Assembly (NCBI GenBank): GCA_002391625.1
Contig: DGFJ01000019.1
Coordinates: forward strand, 1-64,000
DNA length: 64,000 nt
Direction of reading: 5' to 3'
DNA from: Ruminococcaceae bacterium UBA3903
Lineage (GTDB): Bacteria; Bacillota; Clostridia; Oscillospirales; Acutalibacteraceae
Position 1 is the stretch's first letter. The number at the start of each line of letters is the position of its first letter. Positions 17,709-24,582 of the stretch are shown here, piece by piece. The notes under the pieces are model-generated. The model was given only the letters and a program-made list of their open reading frames with translations. It had not been told where the DNA came from and made no database searches. A program made the position numbers and the translations under genes.

Positions 17709-17731
17709 TTATCATATATGATAATTTTTTT
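17709..17731 (+). promoter_or_regulatory. AT-only palindrome with T-run in the minD leader
   Basis: A perfect 16-base palindrome (17709-17724) is followed by seven T (17725-17731), 16 bases before the start codon. It could be a weak attenuator or an operator. Stability as an RNA hairpin would be low because it has no GC pairs beyond two. Confidence 0.35.
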
Positions 17732-17746
17732 AGGAAAGGACGTTGT

Positions 17747-18484
17747 ATGGGCAAGGTAATAGCAATAACATCAGGTAAAGGCGGGACTGGAAAATCCACA
17801 ATATGTGTCAGTCTGGGCGCAGCACTGGTAAAACGTGGATACAGGGTATTGCTGATTGATTGTGATTCAGGTATGCGTGGGCTTGACATTATGCTAGGTG
17901 TTAGTAATAGCTTGGTTTTTGACATAGCAGATGCTGTATCTGGCAACTGTTCACCTGACCAGATTGTATATCCGTGTAACCATATACATGGTCTTAGCCT
18001 TATTCCCGCTCCTCAAAATGCAGTAGATGAGCTTAGCCCGTCTGTTTTAAAACAGTTTACGGAAAATGTTAAGAAGAGCTATGACTATATATTAGTAGAT
18101 TCACCAGCAGGTGTTGGTAAGGGCTTTGAAACGGCTATAACACCGGCGGAAATGTGTTTGGTTGTTGCTAATACAGAGCCTACCAGTATGCGTGGCTGTG
18201 TAAATGTTAGGAAGCTACTCACCGATTTTGGAAAAACAAACATACGACTTGTTATTAATCGCTTTTCAAGAAGTGACTTTAAAAAACTACATTTTTATGA
18301 TGATTTAGATCAGGTTATTGATGAGGCTGCTATACAGCTTATAGCAGTAGTAAGCGAAGACAGGCAGGTTGTATCTGCTATACAAAAGGGTACAGCGTAC
18401 AAGGGCAGCTGTACTGCGTTGACGGCAATAGATAACTTAGCCGCCAGAATAGATGGGGAAAACCCAACATTGCTAATTACCTAA
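17747..18484 (+). CDS. MinD/ParA-family ATPase
   Basis: A 245-residue deviant Walker-A ATPase. The P-loop GKGGTGKST is at residues 10-18, switch I region DCDSGMRGLDIMLG at 40-53, and the Walker B region YILVDSPAGVG at about 115. Similarity is closest to MinD, the division-site selector that dimerises on membrane with ATP. However, no minC or minE/divIVA is next to it, and the C-terminus (..ENPTLLIT) lacks the basic amphipathic helix that anchors classical MinD. It may therefore be a MinD-like protein with another client. A signal-less cytoplasmic protein, it is followed 48 bases later by mgsA, probably in the same transcript. Confidence 0.8.
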   Translation: MGKVIAITSGKGGTGKSTICVSLGAALVKRGYRVLLIDCDSGMRGLDIMLGVSNSLVFDIADAVSGNCSPDQIVYPCNHIHGLSLIPAPQNAVDELSPSVLKQFTENVKKSYDYILVDSPAGVGKGFETAITPAEMCLVVANTEPTSMRGCVNVRKLLTDFGKTNIRLVINRFSRSDFKKLHFYDDLDQVIDEAAIQLIAVVSEDRQVVSAIQKGTAYKGSCTALTAIDNLAARIDGENPTLLIT

Positions 18485-18532
18485 GCCTTTGCTGGACAAT
18501 AAAATTTGGGATTTGACGAAAAGAGGGAATGT

Positions 18533-18928
18533 ATGAAAATTGCATTAATTTCACACGACGAAAAAAAAGAATTAATGGTGCAATTTTGCATCGCATACTG
18601 TGGTATACTTAGCCGTTATTCATTGTGTGCTACAGGTACAACAGGTAAAATGGTATCAGAGGCAACCGGACTGGAGATACAGAAGTTTTTAGGCGGTTCA
18701 CAGGGCGGCGACCAGCAGATAGCAGCACGTATCGCTTGTAATGAGATAGATATGCTGTTATTCTTTAGAGATCCCCTAAACCCAAAGCCACACGAGCCAA
18801 ATGATATGAACCTTTTAAGACTTTGTGATATGCATAATATTCCTTTTGCTACAAATATTGCAACAGCTGAAATGCTTATTCATGGCTTGGAAAGAGGAGA
18901 TTTAGACTGGAGAAATATCGTAAAATAA
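18533..18928 (+). CDS. mgsA: Methylglyoxal synthase
   Basis: A 131-residue enzyme that converts dihydroxyacetone phosphate to methylglyoxal and phosphate, a bypass that relieves sugar-phosphate build-up. Family features visible: MKIALISHD start, ATGTTGK phosphate loop, GSQGGDQQIAARI, FFRDPL with the catalytic Asp, and RLCDMHNIPFATN with the active-site His. The frame is open 27 bases further upstream from a TTG, but the AGAGGG RBS fits the ATG at 18533 and gives the family's standard length. Note that the neighbouring VOC remnant at 9.3 kb is of the glyoxalase fold but is PhnB-like, not a lactoylglutathione lyase. Confidence 0.96.
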   Translation: MKIALISHDEKKELMVQFCIAYCGILSRYSLCATGTTGKMVSEATGLEIQKFLGGSQGGDQQIAARIACNEIDMLLFFRDPLNPKPHEPNDMNLLRLCDMHNIPFATNIATAEMLIHGLERGDLDWRNIVK

Positions 18929-19073
18929 GGGATGTTTTTCGAGAAGGGTCTTGTATTTTCTTGGTTATAGGTGACCGAAATATAAAATTTTACAGGTATA
19001 TAAAAATGTGTCACTTGATTTTTATATATTCCTTATTTTTATGATTAAATTGGGGCTTATATGTGGTACGGTC

Positions 19074-19102
19074 TTGTAACTTTTTAAGTATTATAGTAAA
19101 AT
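19074..19102 (+). promoter_or_regulatory. Sigma-A promoter of hisS-aspS
   Basis: TTGTAA (19074-19079) and TAAAAT (19097-19102) with a 17-base spacer, giving a leader of about 165 bases before hisS. Confidence 0.6.
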
Positions 19103-19112
19103 AGAATAGTTA

Positions 19113-19139
19113 AGGGGTGGGGCTTTCTGCTCTGCCCCT
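19113..19139 (+). terminator. GC-rich hairpin at the predicted hisS transcript start
   Basis: An 11-bp stem (19113-19123 with 19129-19139, three G-T wobbles) has a 5-base loop and is followed by AATTTTAT. It may be the mgsA terminator, or a 5'-end stabilising hairpin if transcription starts near 19109. Confidence 0.55.
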
Positions 19140-19273
19140 AATTTTATGTATATAATTTAGTGGTTTAAGCTGTTGCGTCCTTTGTATTAAAGGTGTTATA
19201 ACAAACAAACGCATGGTAAATCAACGGAAAAAGAGAGATTTAGAAATATATGAACTTTTGGAGGGCTTAGTTT

Positions 19274-20584
19274 ATGGCTTTAATAACAAAAAGAGTTTAC
19301 GGAGCAGAGGATGTATTGCCAAAGGATAGCTACAAATGGCAGTTCTTAGAGGATGTTATGCGAAAGGAAGCTAACACACATGGCTTTAAGGAAATCCGCA
19401 CACCCGTTTTTGAGCATACAGAATTATTTAAGCGTGGCGTAGGCGATACTACTGACGTTGTGCAAAAGGAAATGTACACCTTTGACACAAAGGGCGGTAC
19501 GTCCATTACCCTACGACCAGAGGGTACAGCCGGAGCTGCCCGTGCATTGCTGGAGCATGCTATCTATAACGATGGGCTTCCAGTTAAAGCTTATTATTTT
19601 GTGTCTTGTTACCGTTATGAAAAAAAGCAGGCTAACAGATACCGAGAGTTTCATCAATATGGCATGGAGGTTTATGGTACATCATCTCCGGCTGCAGACG
19701 CAGAGATTATAACATCTGCAGCTACATTGTTTGAAAGATTAGGGCTGCAAAATTTACAGCTAGAGCTAAATTCTATTGGCTGCCCTACATGTCGCAAAGA
19801 ATACCATAAGGCGTTAAGGGCATATTTTGAACAGTACAAGGACCAATTATGTGAAACCTGTTTGTCACGTTTAGATAGAAATCCTATGAGAATACTGGAC
19901 TGTAAAAGTTCTGTATGCTCAAAAATAGCAGAGAACGCACCTACTGTTCTGGATTATTTATGTGACGACTGCAAGGAGCATTTCCAAGGGGTTAAGGGGT
20001 ATTTGGATGCCTGTGGTATCAGCTATGTTATTAATCCTAAAATCGTTAGGGGCTTGGACTATTATACACGAACGGTGTTTGAGTTTGTAACTACACAGCT
20101 AGGCGCCCAAGGCACGGTATGTGGCGGTGGCAGGTATGATGGTCTAATCGAAGAAATTGGCGGTCAGCACACACCGTCGCTTGGTTTTGCACTAGGTATG
20201 GAAAGACTGTTAGCTTTAATGGAGGCACAGGGTATAGAGATACCTAAGCCGTCAGGCTGTGATTTATATATTGCAGGTTTAGGCGAACAGGCACAAAAGA
20301 AGGCTTTTGCCATAATAAGGGAAATAAGACAGGCATCATTAAATGCAGAGGGAGATATAGTAGGCAGAAGCTTACGTGCCCAAATGAAGTATGCTGACAA
20401 AATTGGTGCAAAATTTAGTATGGTTTTAGGTGATGATGAGATAACAAACAACAAGGCTGTACTAAAAAATATGGAAACAGGCGATAAAATTGATGTGCCA
20501 TTAGACGAGAACTTTTTTCAAGGATTTTTTAGTGCTTATGTAGAGGCAGACCAAGCCAAGCTGTTACAAAAAATGGATATGTAA
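19274..20584 (+). CDS. hisS: Histidine--tRNA ligase
   Basis: A 436-residue class II synthetase of normal length that charges tRNA-His with histidine. Visible motifs are the class II motif 2 region with ASCYRYEKKQ-like sequence (here VSCYRYEKKQANRYREFHQ), the HisA motif GLDYYTRTVFEF, and motif 3 SLGFALGMERLL. A C-terminal anticodon-binding domain follows from about residue 335. The GGAGGGC RBS fixes the start. It is the first gene of a two-gene operon with aspS, a pairing usual in Firmicutes. The cysteine pairs at about 192-239 (CETC, CDDC) suggest an inserted zinc-binding patch, seen in some clostridial HisS. Confidence 0.95.
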   Translation: MALITKRVYGAEDVLPKDSYKWQFLEDVMRKEANTHGFKEIRTPVFEHTELFKRGVGDTTDVVQKEMYTFDTKGGTSITLRPEGTAGAARALLEHAIYNDGLPVKAYYFVSCYRYEKKQANRYREFHQYGMEVYGTSSPAADAEIITSAATLFERLGLQNLQLELNSIGCPTCRKEYHKALRAYFEQYKDQLCETCLSRLDRNPMRILDCKSSVCSKIAENAPTVLDYLCDDCKEHFQGVKGYLDACGISYVINPKIVRGLDYYTRTVFEFVTTQLGAQGTVCGGGRYDGLIEEIGGQHTPSLGFALGMERLLALMEAQGIEIPKPSGCDLYIAGLGEQAQKKAFAIIREIRQASLNAEGDIVGRSLRAQMKYADKIGAKFSMVLGDDEITNNKAVLKNMETGDKIDVPLDENFFQGFFSAYVEADQAKLLQKMDM

Positions 20585-20644
20585 TCAATATTTTTAATAT
20601 ATGGTGAGTAGCGAGTTTTACACGCCGAAAGGAATGATAATATA

Positions 20645-22429
20645 ATGGTAGAGTTTATGACAGGACTAAAAAGAACAAATTATTGTGGCGATTTGCGTAT
20701 GTCCGATGTAGGTAAAAAAGTTACAATTTTTGGTTGGGTACAGCGTCAGCGTGACCTAGGTCAGCTAATTTTCATTGATTTGCGTGACAGGACAGGTATT
20801 GTTCAGCTGGCATTAGATGATACAACCGATAAAGATGTTTTTCAAAAGGCCTTCGCTGTACGCAGCGAGTTTGTTTTAGGTGTTGTCGGCACAGTTAGGG
20901 AAAGAAGTGCAAAAACAAATAAAATAGCCACAGGTGACATCGAAATTAATGTGGAGGAGCTGAGAGTCTTAGGCGAAAGCGAAACCCCACCATTTGAAAT
21001 TGTTGAAAACTGTACAACTGGAGAGGTTACCAGATTAAAATATAGATATTTAGACCTCCGCCGTCCTGACCTGCAAAAAAATATGATGCTTCGTCACAAA
21101 ATTGCTAAATCTACTCGTGATTATTTTGATGAACAAGGCTTTATAGAGATAGAAACACCAATATTGATTAAATCTACACCAGAGGGTGCCAGAGATTTTC
21201 TAGTACCATCCAGACTGCATAACGGTAGCTTTTATGCACTGCCACAGTCACCACAAATGTACAAACAGCTTTGTATGGTAGCTGGTTTTGATAAATATAT
21301 GCAGATAGCACGCTGCTTCCGTGATGAGGATTTGCGTGCGGACAGACAACCAGAGTTTACACAAATTGACCTTGAAATGTCTTTTGTTGATATGGAGGAC
21401 GTTTTAAGTCTAGGCGAAGGATATATACAAAGAGTGTTTAAGGATACTTTAAATATTGATATTCCTACACCGTTTCCACGTTTAACGTATAATCAGGTTA
21501 TGGAGCGTTATGGCTCTGATAAGCCTGACACACGCTTTGCTATGGAGCTGTTCGACCTAACTGATATTGTTAAGGATTGTGGCTTTGGAGTGTTTAAAGG
21601 TGCTGTTGACGGCGGGGGCAGCGTACGTGGCATTACAGCTAAAAATGCTGTAAAAACTTATTCTCGTAAGGAAATAGACAAGCTGACAGAGTTCGTTCGT
21701 GGTATAGGCGCTAAGGGCTTAGCTTGGATTAGAATGACTGATGATGGTATAGCATCCAGCTTTGCAAAATTTATGTCCGAGGATGAAATGAAAGCAATTT
21801 TGGATACAGCAGGTGCAGAAAAGGGCGATGTAGTAATGATAGTTGCTGATACAGATAACTATCAGGTAATGTCTACATTGGGAGCTTTGCGTTGTGAGGT
21901 TGCAAAAAAGCTGGACATTATTGGTGACGGCTACAACTTTCTATGGGTTGTTGAGTTCCCATTTTTTGAATATGATAAGGAAAGCGAAGCATGGGTTGCA
22001 ATGCACCACCCGTTCACCTCTCCTACTGATGAGTGCTTAGACACGCTGGAGGAGGATAAGGGCAAGGTATATGCTAAGGCGTATGATATGGTGCTAAACG
22101 GCATAGAGCTATCCTCTGGTTCTATTCGTATTACAAACCCAGACCTGCAAAAAAGAATGTTTAGTCTGCTGGGACTAAGGGACGAAGAAGCGTACCAAAA
22201 GTTTGGTTTCTTAACGGATGCCTTTAAATATGGTGCACCACCACATGGCGGTATGGGTATAGGATTAGACAGACTTGTAATGCAGATGATAAAAGCACCT
22301 ACCCTGCGTGATGTTGTTGCCTTTCCTAAGGTGCAAAATGCCAGCGAGCCTATGACAAACGCACCGGCTGGCGTGGATGATGAACAGCTGCAGGAGCTAG
22401 GCATAGCGGTGACAAAGGAAGTAAAATAA
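20645..22429 (+). CDS. aspS: Aspartate--tRNA ligase
   Basis: A 594-residue bacterial-type AspRS. Order of domains: OB-fold anticodon-binding domain (about 20-115, with VTIFGWVQRQRDLG), class II catalytic core starting at RYLDLRRPDLQ, the bacterial GAD insertion (about 290-415), and motif 3 GGMGIGLDRLVM near residue 540. It charges tRNA-Asp, and perhaps tRNA-Asn where the indirect Asn-tRNA route exists. It is 60 bases after hisS, with an AAAGGA RBS. An in-frame ATG four codons inside is an alternative start. A terminator follows at 22491. Confidence 0.96.
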   Translation: MVEFMTGLKRTNYCGDLRMSDVGKKVTIFGWVQRQRDLGQLIFIDLRDRTGIVQLALDDTTDKDVFQKAFAVRSEFVLGVVGTVRERSAKTNKIATGDIEINVEELRVLGESETPPFEIVENCTTGEVTRLKYRYLDLRRPDLQKNMMLRHKIAKSTRDYFDEQGFIEIETPILIKSTPEGARDFLVPSRLHNGSFYALPQSPQMYKQLCMVAGFDKYMQIARCFRDEDLRADRQPEFTQIDLEMSFVDMEDVLSLGEGYIQRVFKDTLNIDIPTPFPRLTYNQVMERYGSDKPDTRFAMELFDLTDIVKDCGFGVFKGAVDGGGSVRGITAKNAVKTYSRKEIDKLTEFVRGIGAKGLAWIRMTDDGIASSFAKFMSEDEMKAILDTAGAEKGDVVMIVADTDNYQVMSTLGALRCEVAKKLDIIGDGYNFLWVVEFPFFEYDKESEAWVAMHHPFTSPTDECLDTLEEDKGKVYAKAYDMVLNGIELSSGSIRITNPDLQKRMFSLLGLRDEEAYQKFGFLTDAFKYGAPPHGGMGIGLDRLVMQMIKAPTLRDVVAFPKVQNASEPMTNAPAGVDDEQLQELGIAVTKEVK

Positions 22430-22490
22430 TAATGCTGTTTCCTGTAGTAAAGGTTAATTTCACAGCTGTTGAAAATTAATATAAAACATA

Positions 22491-22521
22491 AGGGTAGAGA
22501 ACCGTAAAGGCTCTCTACCCT
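22491..22521. terminator. Bidirectional terminator between aspS and the C_GCAxxG_C_C gene
   Basis: A 13-bp stem with one mismatch (22491-22503 with 22509-22521) has a 5-base loop and is followed by TATTTTATT. It serves the convergent genes on both sides. Confidence 0.85.
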
Positions 22522-22538
22522 ATTTTATTAAAACCATA

Positions 22539-23000
22539 TTATGATTTATTTTTTTCTAAAATATAATCTGACAGTATATCCGCCGCATCCTTAACCAATA
22601 ATGCACATGGACGCTTTTTATAATACTCTGCTGTGCGTTCACTAGGGGTAGGATTTATATCCTGTTTGTCGTTTAAACCCAGTAAATCACCACATACAAT
22701 ACTGCCGTTTTTCTCCTTAAAGCTGTTCAGTAGCTTTTGTACCATTTTATACGTTTCTTTTTTTTCGGTGATTGCCTTGGGGTCATCGTAGCCATACAGC
22801 ATATCGGCAGCCATTATCATACCAGATACAGCACCGCATACGTTGCGTGTTCTGCCCATACCGCCGCCAAAACCAGATGAAATTATAAACGCTGTTTTTT
22901 CGTCTAAACCCAGTTCATTGGCATATGCACCTAAAACAGATTGGGCACAATTATAACCACTGTGAAACATTTCGCAAGCCTTTTGTCCTTGTACGCTCAT
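22539..23000 (-). CDS. C_GCAxxG_C_C family redox-type protein
   Basis: A 153-residue small cytoplasmic protein of the C_GCAxxG_C_C (split-soret cytochrome-like) family. The diagnostic cysteine pattern is present: SGYNCAQSVL, a GFGGGMGRTRNVCGAVSG loop, a later C in GSIVCGDLLG, and CALLV near the C-terminus. Such cysteines are thought to bind a metal or iron-sulfur centre, often near oxidoreductase genes, but no substrate is known. Both flanking genes face other directions, so it stands alone. The start is supported by AAAGGAG 7-8 bases upstream. Confidence 0.88.
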   Translation of the reverse strand: MSVQGQKACEMFHSGYNCAQSVLGAYANELGLDEKTAFIISSGFGGGMGRTRNVCGAVSGMIMAADMLYGYDDPKAITEKKETYKMVQKLLNSFKEKNGSIVCGDLLGLNDKQDINPTPSERTAEYYKKRPCALLVKDAADILSDYILEKNKS

Positions 23001-23152
23001 ATTTTAACATCTCCTTTTTATTATTATATCATAAAATTCACATAAATATAGTTTAATAATTATATTTTATATGGAGAAGCTGTAAAAAACGGATGGATAT
23101 GGCGGTAGCAACAAAAGGAACAGAGATTTTAGTTAATTTTGTTGAAAAATTA

Positions 23153-23182
23153 TTGCTATGCATATGCAAAATGTGTTATAAT
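23153..23182 (+). promoter_or_regulatory. Promoter of the small membrane protein/TM2 operon
   Basis: TTGCTA (23153-23158) and TATAAT (23177-23182) with an 18-base spacer. It lies inside the longest open frame, which shows that the gene starts downstream at 23231. Confidence 0.6.
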
Positions 23183-23230
23183 TGGCATACAGACATTAAT
23201 ATATTTATAATATACAGGGGGTGGAGCTAT

Positions 23231-23737
23231 ATGCATATAGCGGTTTTAATTTTATTTTTTTTAGCCTTCGGTGTGGGGTTTGCCCTGCAGGGCAGGTATT
23301 TTGTCCATATGTTACAGCTTCACGGATATGATACTCACGTTCAAGGTCAATGGATAACAAAAAAATTTACACACTTTATTCCAAAACAAATATTGGCATT
23401 ACTAACAATTCCGTTAATTGCCTTTGTAGGGGATACAGGTATAATTTTGTCTGGTATAATATATATTATTTTGGGCTATGTGTATAAACCCAGAGAATAC
23501 AGACAACCTATGCAGTACAAGTCGGCTACTATGAAGGTTATACTGCCAGTTGGTATCATCAGCTGCATATTATATTGTATAGCTATTTGTATTAACGAAA
23601 ACACAATGATTATGGCTTTAATTTTGGCGGTGCTGTATGTGGTTGTACCATTTATAATAATGTTGGTAAATTCTATTGTTAATAAAAACAAAAAAAGAAA
23701 TATTTCCCAGTCAACTGTTAAGGAGGAAACTACATGA
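23231..23737 (+). CDS. Small polytopic membrane protein of unknown function
   Basis: A 168-residue protein with four hydrophobic segments (about 3-22, 54-70, 72-90, 103-150 as two close segments) and a short basic tail. The frame is open 138 bases further upstream, but that part contains the promoter, while GGGGGTGGAG lies 6 bases before the ATG at 23231. I recognise no family; residues between segments 1 and 2 (GRYFVHMLQLHGYDTHVQGQ) resemble a conserved cytoplasmic loop of unknown role. Its stop overlaps the start of the TM2 gene by 4 bases (ATGA), so the two are probably co-translated. Confidence 0.75.
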   Translation: MHIAVLILFFLAFGVGFALQGRYFVHMLQLHGYDTHVQGQWITKKFTHFIPKQILALLTIPLIAFVGDTGIILSGIIYIILGYVYKPREYRQPMQYKSATMKVILPVGIISCILYCIAICINENTMIMALILAVLYVVVPFIIMLVNSIVNKNKKRNISQSTVKEETT

Positions 23738-24171
23738 GATGTGAAAAATGTGGAACAGTAAATCCAAATGGTATTGCTGTTTGCCAAAGCTGTGGTGCGG
23801 TTTTACCTGCGTTTAATCAGGCGAACAACCAGCAGTATAACGGAAATAATGGTCAACAAAACTGCAATCAACAGATGCCTTATAACAATTTTAATTCACA
23901 GGGTCAGCCAGCACAGCCTTATTATCAACAGCCAGTAAATGTGTACGTTAACCAACAGCCTATGATTTCTAATAAAAGCAGGTGGGTAGCATTTATATTG
24001 TGCTTTTTTCTGGGAGTGCTTGGAATACATAGATTTTATGTTGGTAAGATTGGCACAGGCTTAATATGGCTTTTCACCGGTGGTATGTTTGGTATAGGCT
24101 GGTTAATAGATTTAATAATAATAGCCTGCGGTACGTTTAGAGATACATATGGTGCTTATTTGAAAAATTAA
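23734..24171 (+). CDS. TM2-domain protein with N-terminal zinc ribbon
   Basis: A 145-residue protein. Residues 1-24 form a zinc ribbon (CEKCGTVN...CQSCGAVL). A Gln/Asn-rich low-complexity linker spans about 25-80. The C-terminal part is a TM2 domain: KSRWVAFILCFFLGVLGIHR, then FYVGKIGTGLIWLFTGG and a second membrane helix. TM2 proteins are widespread two-helix membrane proteins without a firm function. It is translationally coupled to the preceding membrane protein. The zinc ribbon echoes the theme of the 5.4-9.1 kb operon, but I see no direct link. Confidence 0.85.
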   Translation: MRCEKCGTVNPNGIAVCQSCGAVLPAFNQANNQQYNGNNGQQNCNQQMPYNNFNSQGQPAQPYYQQPVNVYVNQQPMISNKSRWVAFILCFFLGVLGIHRFYVGKIGTGLIWLFTGGMFGIGWLIDLIIIACGTFRDTYGAYLKN

Positions 24172-24203
24172 GGCATAAACAAAATGTAATTAATAATTAA
24201 AAT

Positions 24204-24235
24204 AAAGTGGCTAAGAAATTTCTCTTAGCCACTTT
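24204..24235 (+). terminator. Terminator after the TM2 gene
   Basis: A 13-bp perfect stem (24204-24216 with 24223-24235) with a 6-base loop runs into TTTT. Confidence 0.9.
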
Positions 24236-24274
24236 TTTTAGTACAGTTATTATAGATATATGCCGAAAATTATG

Positions 24275-24496
24275 TTAACCACCAATTAAGAAATCTAACA
24301 CGTTGCTGCCAGTGGAGGTTTCGGCACGGTATAGCTCTGTAAAACCACACTGGGTGCAGGAAATGGTGATGAACTTTTTATTTTGTACATCAAATACTTT
24401 GGCAAAGCCACCGCCAGTTGCCTGAAATTGATCTGAAATATATTGCTGACATCCGCATTTTGGACATACAAATTGTCTGGTTTGTTGTTGATTCAT
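24275..24496 (-). CDS. Small zinc-ribbon protein
   Basis: A 73-residue protein from the chosen ATG. Two CxxC pairs (CPKCGCQQ and CTQCGFTE) about 35 residues apart form a zinc ribbon; the family is often annotated as nucleic-acid-binding zinc-ribbon protein and ends in a hydrophobic FLIGG-type tail. An in-frame ATG 15 bases upstream overlaps the GGAGG RBS, so the second ATG is used. It stands alone between the TM2 gene and valS. Function unknown. Confidence 0.8.
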   Translation of the reverse strand: MNQQQTRQFVCPKCGCQQYISDQFQATGGGFAKVFDVQNKKFITISCTQCGFTELYRAETSTGSNVLDFLIGG

Positions 24497-24539
24497 AATA
24501 GTAACCTCCATAATATGTTTGTTATTGGGGTGTTGGTAA

Positions 24540-24575
24540 AACAGGTACAGTCGTAATTTTATGATTGTACCTGTT
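24540..24575 (-). terminator. Terminator downstream of valS
   Basis: A 13-bp stem with one G-T pair (24540-24552 with 24563-24575) and a 10-base loop, 8 bases beyond the valS stop. The T-run on the minus strand is short (TTT). Confidence 0.65.
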
Positions 24576-24582
24576 GCTTTTT

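Larger units (their letters stand above)
18929..19273 (+). other. 345-base leader/intergenic region before hisS
   Basis: It holds a promoter (19074-19102), a strong 11-bp hairpin (19113-19139) and a smaller hairpin, CCTTT-5-AAAGG, near 19180-19195. No T-box consensus (GGGTGG.ACC.CG type) was found despite the downstream tRNA-synthetase genes. The first 140 bases showed nothing recognisable. Confidence 0.55.

Noticed and set aside
18929..19273. T-box leader for hisS-aspS
   Set aside because: No T-box sequence or specifier-type stem was found; the hairpin present has an ordinary terminator shape.
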